A stretch of DNA of 28,737 nt from Amoebophrya sp. AT5.2 (taxonomy: Eukaryota; Sar; Dinophyceae; Syndiniales; Amoebophryaceae). The stretch covers positions 1-28,737 of the forward strand of contig RXOD01004105.1 of the NCBI GenBank assembly GCA_005223375.1, in the 5' to 3' direction. Under the pieces are notes generated by a model. That model was not told where the DNA came from. It searched no databases and worked only from the letters and a program-made list of their open reading frames with translations. A program made the position numbers and the translations under genes. This document shows, piece after piece, positions 18,168 to 25,718 of this stretch (the first letter of the stretch is position 1; each line of letters starts with the position of its first letter).

Positions 18168-19634
18168 TCATGGTTCCGACCCCAACAACTCAGCTGCTTT
18201 CGCGATTCGTTCTTCATGAGACATGGTCTCGACGTCGATGAAGTACTTCTGTTGCTCCTCTTGTTGCACAAGCGATCTGCGACTTCGGGTCGTGACAAAG
18301 GGAGGGTAAATTATGAGTCGTCCGCGTCGCGACAGCTCGCTGCCGGATTTATTGTGAAAAACATACTCCCGTGGAAAGATGAAAATCCCCCGAACCGCGA
18401 ACGCGCCGTCTGGTTTCGTGCAGGGCAGAATGCAGATATACCGCTGTATCGCGCCGGCGAAACCGTTGCCGCGCCGCTGTCGGCCGTTATTGTTGCCCTT
18501 ATTTACATCGAAGATGTATCCCGTCGAGCGATCATCGGTGTGTGGACGCCCAGTGCGCTGCATACATCTCACGCCGTTTAGCATCAGGTTGCCGTCCACG
18601 CAGGTGTTACTCGACGCGATCCTATCCACCTTCAAGTGCAGGGGTTCGTATAGGAGTCGCGAAATTGCGCATGATGCTTCCGCGTGACGTAAGTGAAATT
18701 GCGACGCCGAGGTGAAGACGTTCAACCAACCTTGCAAGGTATCCCGGCGACACGTGCTCCACCAACTGTCCAGCACGGTAAGGACGCTTTCTGCATCGAA
18801 CGGAAGCGGATCCAGCGAAACCCAGTGATTTTGCCTTCCATTACTGCGGAGCTCCTCCTTTCTGAAATCCTCGAGTTTCTTCAGATCCAGCTTGGTGCCG
18901 TCCCTCGTGGCCAAAATGATGCCTACATCAGGCCGCTTGGTGATTCGATGAAACAGCGGAAGCTCCGACTTCGAGTACCTTCTGCTCCATTGCGTTGGCC
19001 GGCCGGCCACCTTCAGCTGCGCGGCGATCCACTCGTGATCGTTGCGGGATTCGCTAGGCGACACTACTGCCCTCCGAAGCACGACGATACTCGGGGAGCA
19101 GGAGGAGAGAAGCCGCACTTCGTATTGTGGTATCCGCTCGTGCAATCGTTTGAGAATGCCAGCCCGCGTTGAGTGTCGCTCGAGAGTCGCTTTCTGGTTG
19201 TCCGTGAGAATCATTTCCTTCGAGGACTCGCAGCCACCGCGCTTGGGATCGTACTTGGACGGAGCGTATCCGAGGAAGTCTGGGTAGCCCTTCCACCCAC
19301 TTGTACGGTAGATCGTGTCAGGACAAGCCGGAAGGAAACTTGGCCGCCCACCACGCATGCACCACCCGCGATAATCCGCCGCACTTTTCAGCTGCTGCTC
19401 GTTTTTCCGGATGTACTCCTTCGCGTCTTCGAACGGCAGAAATTGTTTCCTCTTATTTGTTCGGAGATGCGTGGTCGGACTAGAAGCTGCGCCTGGCGCT
19501 GAAGAGACGGAACGAACAAGAGCAGCGCGAGCCGAAAGGGCAGTTGGAGGAGGCGAAGTTGTACATTGCGCTCCGACACGCCTTGCGAGCGCCGTACCTC
19601 CACTGCAGAGTGAGGACATAGATCTGCTCATCAT
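18168..19634 (-). CDS. U10: array-family protein, subtype C, with long N-terminal extension
   Basis: 488 residues from ATG 19632-19634 (next codon also ATG). The frame continues to 19682 only from GTG. The first 64 residues are Ser/Ala/Arg-rich with almost no acidic residues (MMSRSMSSLCSGG, LARRVGAQ, LVRSVSSAPGAASS), the longest presequence-like region in the array. The integrase repeat is at 65-123 (FEDAKEYI, WCMRGGRP, GWKGYPDFLGY), followed by SKYDPKRGG as in U3a. EWIAAQLKVA carries Q206-L-K208. WSRRYSK and FHRI...PDVGIILATRD parallel U3a. The C half has GNLMLNGVRCMQR, FDVNK, RQRRGNGFAGAIQRYIC and RGIFIFPREYVF. It ends LLGSEP. The U11 stop is only 87 bp upstream of the start, the tightest spacing in the array, so its promoter may overlap the U11 3' end. 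Confidence 0.88.
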   Translation of the reverse strand: MMSRSMSSLCSGGTALARRVGAQCTTSPPPTALSARAALVRSVSSAPGAASSPTTHLRTNKRKQFLPFEDAKEYIRKNEQQLKSAADYRGWCMRGGRPSFLPACPDTIYRTSGWKGYPDFLGYAPSKYDPKRGGCESSKEMILTDNQKATLERHSTRAGILKRLHERIPQYEVRLLSSCSPSIVVLRRAVVSPSESRNDHEWIAAQLKVAGRPTQWSRRYSKSELPLFHRITKRPDVGIILATRDGTKLDLKKLEDFRKEELRSNGRQNHWVSLDPLPFDAESVLTVLDSWWSTCRRDTLQGWLNVFTSASQFHLRHAEASCAISRLLYEPLHLKVDRIASSNTCVDGNLMLNGVRCMQRTGRPHTDDRSTGYIFDVNKGNNNGRQRRGNGFAGAIQRYICILPCTKPDGAFAVRGIFIFPREYVFHNKSGSELSRRGRLIIYPPFVTTRSRRSLVQQEEQQKYFIDVETMSHEERIAKAAELLGSEP

Positions 19635-19721
19635 GGCTAGCCGTCGGACTGTAGAAAGAGAATCAATTGTTGTCCTGTCCACCGCCGATGCCGAATGGTC
19701 ATGGATGTTCCGATCAATTAC

Positions 19722-21014
19722 TCAACCAATCCCCAGCAACGCTCTCGATTTAGCCAACTGCCCGCTCTCATCCGCGCTTTCAAAATCAATGTAGAATTTT
19801 TCCTGCTCCTTTTGCCTTGCTCTCGAGGGTGCCTTGCGCGGTGAAGAGAACGGCGGGTAGACAGGAAGCCGCCCCCGCTGTGATATCTCGCCCTCCCTCC
19901 TTCCACGGAAAACGAAGTTCCGCGGAAAGATGAAAACACCGCGAATGTGGTGGCTCCTTGTAAAATCACTGTCGGGAATAATACAAACGTATCGCTCCAC
20001 ATTGCCCTGCCATCCCGCTCCGCGACGCAGACGGCCCTGCCGCCATCTCTTGTTCATGTCAAAAATGTAACCTGCACAGTTGATCCGCTCTCGTGCCACC
20101 AACTGCAGACACCGCAAGCCGGAAAGCAAAACGTTCCCTTGCACAGAGGAGTCCATTGGAAAAATAGTCTCCACTGTAAGGCTGAGTGGCTGGTACAGTA
20201 GCGATGCCATCTTTTTTGCTGCCGCTTCGTGTCGTCCGTGCAAGGTGTAAGTTGTGCTAAAAATGGCGTTCCAGGCGTCGGCGCTGCAGCGAGGGTGGTT
20301 CTGCCACCATTCTTTCAGCGCGTCGAGTAGTTTCCGAGTGCTAAACGGCTCGAGGTCCACTGAAGCCGTATTGTTTGTTGAGCTCCGCCTCGCGTGTCTA
20401 CAGGCCTCCGCCGACGTCAGAAAGCCTGCATCTGAGGCTTCATCAGTGATACAGATAATCCCGACCCCCTCACGCCTCGTGATGTCGCGGAAAACGTACT
20501 TCCCGTTGCGCGCTGCCCGGTATGTGCACGCCGAACTCGCAAACCGGACTTGAACAATCATCCATTCGTCGACCAGATCCAAGCCGGGCGACGGCCGTTT
20601 GCGTATCAGCAACAACGACGGCCAGCGCGCGGAGAGGCGATGCACTTCGTATTCAGGTGCACTGTCATGCAGTCGTCGAAAAAGGCGGTCTTGACTGATG
20701 CTGCGCGCCACGATAGATCTCCGACTAGTTTTCGACGCAGCGCTATTATTGTCGGCTTTGCAACGGCGTAGCGGGTCGTATTTCGACGGTTCGTATCCGA
20801 GAAAATCAGGGAAGCCCTTCCAACCCTGTTGTGCGTAGATGATCTTGGGATCGGAAGGTATGTGCAGTGGCCTACGACCGCTTCGACTCCAACTGCGGAA
20901 ATCCTCCGCCGACTTGAACTCGGTCCCGCAATTTCGAATAAATCGCTTAGCCTCCTCCAGAGAAACAAAACTCGACCGCTGGCCGCGCGACCGCGTTGTG
21001 GAAAAAAGCCGCAT
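19722..21014 (-). CDS. U11: array-family protein, QxR variant, downstream of a broken A-type copy
   Basis: 430 residues from ATG 21012-21014, giving MRLFSTTRSRGQRSSF, a short presequence with R.FST. The frame is open upstream to 21185 from GTG, but that extension encodes the decayed start of another family gene and has no ATG of its own. I therefore reject it as part of this protein. The integrase repeat lies at 16-74 (LEEAKRFI, WSRSGRRP, GWKGFPDFLGYE, SKYDP). Strands EYEVHRLS and PSLLLIRKR lead to DEWMIVQVRFAS with Q155-V-R157 (Lys replaced by Arg). The rest has GVGIICITDE, EWWQNHPRCS, GNVLLSGLRCLQL, FDMNKRW, NVERYVC, RGVFIFPRNFVF and RLPVYPPF. The last residues are RALLGIG. Confidence 0.87.
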   Translation of the reverse strand: MRLFSTTRSRGQRSSFVSLEEAKRFIRNCGTEFKSAEDFRSWSRSGRRPLHIPSDPKIIYAQQGWKGFPDFLGYEPSKYDPLRRCKADNNSAASKTSRRSIVARSISQDRLFRRLHDSAPEYEVHRLSARWPSLLLIRKRPSPGLDLVDEWMIVQVRFASSACTYRAARNGKYVFRDITRREGVGIICITDEASDAGFLTSAEACRHARRSSTNNTASVDLEPFSTRKLLDALKEWWQNHPRCSADAWNAIFSTTYTLHGRHEAAAKKMASLLYQPLSLTVETIFPMDSSVQGNVLLSGLRCLQLVARERINCAGYIFDMNKRWRQGRLRRGAGWQGNVERYVCIIPDSDFTRSHHIRGVFIFPRNFVFRGRREGEISQRGRLPVYPPFSSPRKAPSRARQKEQEKFYIDFESADESGQLAKSRALLGIG

Positions 21015-21581
21015 TTTGCTTCCTCGAGTTGCGAAAGACGTATAACGTATTGGAGGGCACTTCTGCTGGACGGCGCCCTGCCTTCCCAACTCGCGGAAGC
21101 GCTGCCGACTGGGTAGCCGGTACGTCCGGACGAGTTTTCGTGCCTCCTCAAACGGGAGACGGAGAAACCGTTTTGGCCGGGACACAGAGGCTCAAGTAGA
21201 AAACTTGTGAAATTGAGATAGCACATGAAGCGAAGTCGGCTAATCGTGGTGTCCTTCACGCTACCTAGCTTACATTGGCTATGGCAATTCATGAAAAAAA
21301 AGTGTCAGGCGGAAATGGAGATTTTTTTACATACAGGAAATCTGGTAGTGCTACCGAGCTAGGCTAGTCGCGGTCGACCACATCATTCCTGTAGCACCTC
21401 GCTCCAACTATTCCTTCGTTCTTGGTCGTGCTCGCCCTCGTGTCTCCGTCGCGCATTAGAATTTATTACGTGATGCAACACTCTCCGCCCCGGTGTCGGT
21501 AACATTGTCGCCACCGGGAGCACTTTCGTTTTTTAGAGAAGCGCTTCTGTTTTTCGTGGGTTTAATAGTACACGATCTAAT
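21015..21581. other. Spacer between U12 and U11
   Basis: The U11-proximal part holds the A-type gene fragment (21051-21245) and its homologous flank with ctaccgag at 21351-21358. Beyond about 21370 I see nothing recognisable. Confidence 0.5.
21051..21245 (-). pseudogene. Broken 5' fragment of a subtype A array gene
   Basis: About 195 bp align with the first 65 codons of U9. The fragment keeps FEEARKLV, RTYRLPSRQRF and the codons around it. Relative to U9 it has no start codon (GAT stands where ATG is in U9), an in-frame TGA at 21192-21194, and a one-base deletion near 21085 that shifts the frame. Homology ends abruptly at about 21050, within the codons for the PSSPD segment. The upstream flank also resembles that of U9. 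It is a truncated duplicate now lying against the U11 promoter region. Confidence 0.85.
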
Positions 21582-22910
21582 TTACAGCCCAAAGAGAGTC
21601 TTTCCTTTGACGAGACGCTCTTCCTCTGTCATTGTCTCAAAATCTATGTAGAACCGACAATCTTCAACTTGCTTGGCCTTCGCTGTCGCAGTCAGAGGAG
21701 GGCTGCCAGGCGGATATGCATGGAAGCGCCCGCGGCGGACTGGCCCGCCACCCTTCCATTTGCGAAACACGTAGTCGCGCGGAAAGACAAAAACCCCGCG
21801 CGCCTTAGCTTCGCGAGAAGGACAACACTGGTCGAGAACGACGCAAATATACTTCTGGACATGCCCGTCCCAGCCCTTTCCCCGTACCACTTTGCCGCAG
21901 CGCGGATATCTGTTGATGTCGAAGATGAAACCCACTGACTTGTAAGGCGTGAGCCCGAACGCCTCAAGACAGCGCATTCCAGAAAGCAACACGTTTCCGT
22001 GCTTTGTCACGTCCTGCGGAAAGATCCTCTCAACTTCGAAGTCTAGACGCTCATAGAGCTCTTTTGAGAGTAGCGATCGCGCATCCTCTCGCCTTCGACG
22101 TACCGGTGGCCCAAACAAGGCCGACCAACCGGCGAATGAATCGCGCCTACTTCCGGACCACCACAATTCTAGTTTCTCCCGGATAGTATCCGTGCAATTT
22201 TCGTCCTCCCGCAGCGGAACCGAAACTGTTGTCGTCGCCTTGCCGGCAACTTCTGACCCTCTTTTCAAAGCGTACTTCGACGGACGGTCAGACAGAAATA
22301 TTAGGCCCACGTCATCCCGCCGTATGATGTGATTGAAAATGTATCGACTTGGCAGCCGATCCCGGCGCCGAGAAACGGTGCTTGCGAATCGTAATTGTGT
22401 CGCAATCCAGCTATCCACCTCAGGCGTGCCATCGCAGTTGGAGGACCTTGTCTTCCGCAGTAGAACAATTGTAGGTCGAACAGCCGATAGCTGGCGCGCT
22501 TCGAACTCCGGCAATTCGCGCTTTAACATATTCAAGAACTCGATTCTCGCGGCCGTGCGCCGCTCCACCGTTGCGTTCGGGAGTTGACGTGCCAGCGCAT
22601 CCTCGCTAGTGCCGCGAACAGGGTCGAATTTGGACGGCTCATAACCCATGAAGTCGGGATATCCCTTCCACCCGCACTTCGCGTAAACGAGGTCTGGTCG
22701 TGACGGTACTGTGAGCGGCCGAGAAGCAGATTTAGACCAGGCTCGATACTCAAGACAATTCCTGAGTTTGATCTCCCGCACGTGCAGTCGCGCTTCCGAA
22801 AATGGCAAGAAGCCAAAGCGCGAACCTGAGCGCCGTGTCGCCCGTGACGTCGAGAAGGGCCGGAAGGCGGATCGTATATCACTAATCCGGCGCGACGGAT
22901 GAAGCTGCAT
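21582..22910 (-). CDS. U12: array-family protein, QxR variant
   Basis: 442 residues from ATG 22908-22910. MQLHPSRRISDIRSAFRPFSTSRATRR is presequence-like with RPFSTS. The integrase repeat at 34-90 (FSEARLHV, WSKSASRP, GWKGYPDFMGYE) has Ala-Ser in place of the usual SG before RP. A helix (ERRTAARIEFLNMLKREL) precedes EFEARQLS and PTIVLLRKT. The strand motif is DSWIATQLRFAS with Q172-L-R174. The C half departs from the family: GNVLLSGMRCLEAFGLT lacks the QR after RCL, followed by FDINRYP, GKVVRGKGWDGHVQKYIC and RGVFVFPRDYVF. The stop is TAA. A 32-bp direct repeat begins about 22 bp upstream of the ATG. Confidence 0.87.
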   Translation of the reverse strand: MQLHPSRRISDIRSAFRPFSTSRATRRSGSRFGFLPFSEARLHVREIKLRNCLEYRAWSKSASRPLTVPSRPDLVYAKCGWKGYPDFMGYEPSKFDPVRGTSEDALARQLPNATVERRTAARIEFLNMLKRELPEFEARQLSAVRPTIVLLRKTRSSNCDGTPEVDSWIATQLRFASTVSRRRDRLPSRYIFNHIIRRDDVGLIFLSDRPSKYALKRGSEVAGKATTTVSVPLREDENCTDTIREKLELWWSGSRRDSFAGWSALFGPPVRRRREDARSLLSKELYERLDFEVERIFPQDVTKHGNVLLSGMRCLEAFGLTPYKSVGFIFDINRYPRCGKVVRGKGWDGHVQKYICVVLDQCCPSREAKARGVFVFPRDYVFRKWKGGGPVRRGRFHAYPPGSPPLTATAKAKQVEDCRFYIDFETMTEEERLVKGKTLFGL

Positions 22911-23401
22911 TTTTATCTACGGCACAGACAGTTTCTGCTTCGTTGAGAGAAAGACGTACCTAGCTTCTGCTCTGTTGAGAGAAAGACGTACCTAGCAGCA
23001 AACTCCACCTCGGCACTGCGTGATTCCACCACTACAGCGCCTGAAGTAATAAGTAGATAAATCACACTTCCATTTCGTATGCTTTTCATAGAACTCAGGC
23101 GAATAAGCTGCAAATCACTCAGGCCATTTCCCGGGTGGAGATCCACTTTCATCAATTTTTCTCTCCCGCACTCTGATGTATTCATCATTGCATTTGCATG
23201 GCTGCCCTGCAGAGAAGCTCCGCACCTACGGCGACCAACATGCCGAGCGAAATAATCACCGATCAAGCGAATACACTGCGTATACGAAAACATCGGCCAT
23301 CGCCATCCGCCTCCGTAAGGCGGCCTCCTCTGCCGCAACTATCATGCAGATAAAATCGGGCCAGACCACAACTGGCTGCTTGATGGTTCACTCGTTGACC
23401 T
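22911..23401. other. Spacer between U13 and U12
   Basis: It contains the 32-bp tandem duplication next to U12. The minus frame 22913-23338 carries no family motif and looks fortuitous. No RNA gene is recognised. Confidence 0.4.
22933..22996. repeat. 32-bp tandem duplication
   Basis: Two adjacent 32-bp copies, 22933-22964 and 22965-22996, share gttgagagaaagacgtacct and differ only at two neighbouring bases (tc versus ct). They lie 22-86 bp upstream of the U12 ATG, so they fall in its promoter or 5' leader. Confidence 0.92.
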
Positions 23402-24775
23402 TTAGTTTAGTCCAAGCAGCTTTCTGGCTCTCAAAGTTCGCTCATCACTTTGCGTGTTTGCAAAGTCAATGAAGAACTTGTTTTGTTCAGCCTGTTTGCT
23501 GCGCGAGTTGACATTGCGTGGGGAACAACACGGCGGGTAGAGGATCAGCCGTCCGCGCCGCGACGCGCATTTCCCGTCCCGGCTGCGGAACACAAACTCG
23601 TGCGGCATGATGTACACACCGCGCAACGACGCTTTTACGTCATCGTATCCGTTCATAATTATGCAGACGTAACGCTGCACGGCCCCCTTCCAACCGTTTC
23701 CCCGCCTCTGCACCCCCGAATATGATGCCTTGTTCATGTCGAAGTTGTAGCCTACCTGCCGGACTCTCGAGCGCGCTATTCTCTGAAAGCATCGTATCCC
23801 CGAGAGGAGGACATTGCCTTGCATGTTCGTGTCCAACGGAAAAATTTTTTCGACGTTGACGCCCGCCGGCTCAAAGAGCATCTTAGCCACCTCGTTCGTT
23901 GCCACGTCATGCTGGTCCAAGGTGTGGTTATGGCCATAACCGAAAGACGTGCACCACTCCTCTAGACTTCTTCGTCGGCAACGGTCCCACCATTGATTCA
24001 TCGTGCACAACAGAGCCTCGCTGCGATAGGCCTCAAGCCGCAGCGAAACTGTACTGTATTTGCCGATTGCGATGGAACGCACACCGATCTCGGTACTCAT
24101 CCTGTAAGCGATTGACGCTGCGTCTTCGCATAAGAAGACTACCCCGACGTCTTGCCGCCGTGCGACGTTGTGAAAAACAGACCTTCCACCGCGGGAAAGA
24201 AAGAACTCGGAAGAGCTGCTTGAAAACTTGACTTGCACTGCCATCCAGTCAACACCTTCTCGGTCTCGTCGCACGAGTAGTATGCTTGGCCAACGCGGAG
24301 AGAAGCGCCTCACCTCGAAATCCGGGGCGTCATGTCGCAACCGCTCCATGAAGTGGTTCATTGCCCGGTGACGTCGAGACATGGCATCTCGGCGGGGAGT
24401 CGAACCTGACATAACCTGTTCTACTTCGTCTTCGAAGTCGGGGTGAACGCCGGGACTGTTTTTGCGTCGCTCGTATCCCAGGTAGTCACGATAACCTGCC
24501 CATCCGCAACTCGCGTAGATGATTTCTGGGCGTGAAGGGATAAATGGCGGCCGCTTTCCAGAAGAGCGCCAGTTGCGGTAATCCATCTGACGAGTAAACG
24601 GCACGCCGCAGGTGCGCAAGTACTCCTTCGCTTGCTCAAATGGCAGAAATTGCTTCCGACTCCCGATGTGAGCTGCGACCTTCTCACATGAAGAGAAGCG
24701 CCGTCTTGCAAGGAAAAAAGCGGAGCCGCACCGCTGCGGGCACAAGCTCTCTGCTCCGCCGAGATAGACCGCCAT
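23402..24775 (-). CDS. U13: array-family protein with intact QxK, first in the array
   Basis: 457 residues from ATG 24773-24775. The N-terminus MAVYLGGAESLCPQ...FFLARRRFSSCEK ends in an RRRFSS context typical of mitochondrial presequences, though a Glu at residue 9 is unusual. The integrase repeat is at 43-101 (FEQAKEYL, WRSSGKRP, GWAGYRDYLGYE). Then come DFEVRRFS, PSILLVRRD and VDWMAVQVKFSS with Q181-V-K183. The loop before this motif is shorter than in other units. The following parts are DVGVVFLCED, QWWDRCRRRS, GNVLLSGIRCFQR, FDMNKAS, AVQRYVC and RGVYIMPHEFVF. It is the most upstream unit in the direction of transcription, separated from the dehydrogenase gene by 943 bp. Confidence 0.88.
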   Translation of the reverse strand: MAVYLGGAESLCPQRCGSAFFLARRRFSSCEKVAAHIGSRKQFLPFEQAKEYLRTCGVPFTRQMDYRNWRSSGKRPPFIPSRPEIIYASCGWAGYRDYLGYERRKNSPGVHPDFEDEVEQVMSGSTPRRDAMSRRHRAMNHFMERLRHDAPDFEVRRFSPRWPSILLVRRDREGVDWMAVQVKFSSSSSEFFLSRGGRSVFHNVARRQDVGVVFLCEDAASIAYRMSTEIGVRSIAIGKYSTVSLRLEAYRSEALLCTMNQWWDRCRRRSLEEWCTSFGYGHNHTLDQHDVATNEVAKMLFEPAGVNVEKIFPLDTNMQGNVLLSGIRCFQRIARSRVRQVGYNFDMNKASYSGVQRRGNGWKGAVQRYVCIIMNGYDDVKASLRGVYIMPHEFVFRSRDGKCASRRGRLILYPPCCSPRNVNSRSKQAEQNKFFIDFANTQSDERTLRARKLLGLN

Positions 24776-25718
24776 TTTTGATTCCTTTTCCGTACTGCGA
24801 AGGCGAACCGACTACATTCGTGATAATTTTTATCCTCGAGACAACGAGCCCCTCGTTCACTCGCAATCGCTCCGTCTTGGAATCAGAAGCCGGCGACTCG
24901 CTCGACTGGTACCTATCGTTCCACCAGCTCTCTTTGTGTTTTTACAACCGAGTCTCGCGAATCCTGGAAAAGAGGAGTCCCAGGGAAGACACCTCTTCCT
25001 CTAGTGTGATCTATATAGATGCGGCTTTGCTTAGTTTCGTTCAACTACCACAGCAGGCGTTTAAACGCCTGGTCATGTTTCGGGAAGTATGATTTTTCAT
25101 TTCGATGACAACTACATCATTATCAACCTAAAAGTTCTCGCTTTCGTCATCGATAGTGGTCGCAAAACTGAGGTTCGTTGTAGCAACATTCGCATCTTCT
25201 TTATCTCATTGCACCGTGGGATTTTTTGTTTCTGATATGAGAATTTTTTGGCGTGACTACACGAATTACTAAGTTCAACGAGTATGTAACTGATCGTGCT
25301 CGTGGTCGTGGTGGCGGTCCTAATTAAATTATATCTAGCTGGTTTTATCGAATCGTCAACCTATCGCAGCAGCAGCAGTCCACTCCCAAAAACCAGGAAT
25401 GGTCTAGCGCTCTGTGCCTTCGGTAAAAAAGTTTCATCTTCATCTTCTGGTCTTACTTTTTTTATCAATATGTCCCGAGTGCGTGCGCGTGGTCTTACGT
25501 TTCTAAGTACATGAGTCAACTACTCAAACCTGACTGTGCCGGAGGCTGTAAATGATCTATTGTGCCTCCTTATCAGACGATATCCCGCCCCTTTCGCCTT
25601 CGCCCCCGTCAATCGGTGATCGTCTCTCAATGATATCGAAAGACGGATCCGCACCCCCCTCAAACCCAGCATCGCAACTCTGTTTCCGGGCCGCAAGTGC
25701 AGCATCAAGTGGCCCAGC
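24776..25718. other. Spacer between the dehydrogenase gene and the array
   Basis: This is the longest gene-free stretch. It is richer in A+T than the genes and has a perfect 12-bp palindrome, atctatatagat, at 25009-25020. Plus-strand frames here (for example 25296-25514) are low-complexity. I see no gene, tRNA or mobile element. Confidence 0.45.

Noticed and set aside
21015..21185. 57-residue N-terminal extension of U11
   Set aside because: It has no ATG and encodes the frame-broken start of an A-type gene, so it is pseudogene sequence read through by chance.
1216..24775. Mobile integrase or transposon array
   Set aside because: The integrase-type repeat is present, but there are no tyrosine-recombinase catalytic residues, terminal inverted repeats or target-site duplications that I can see.
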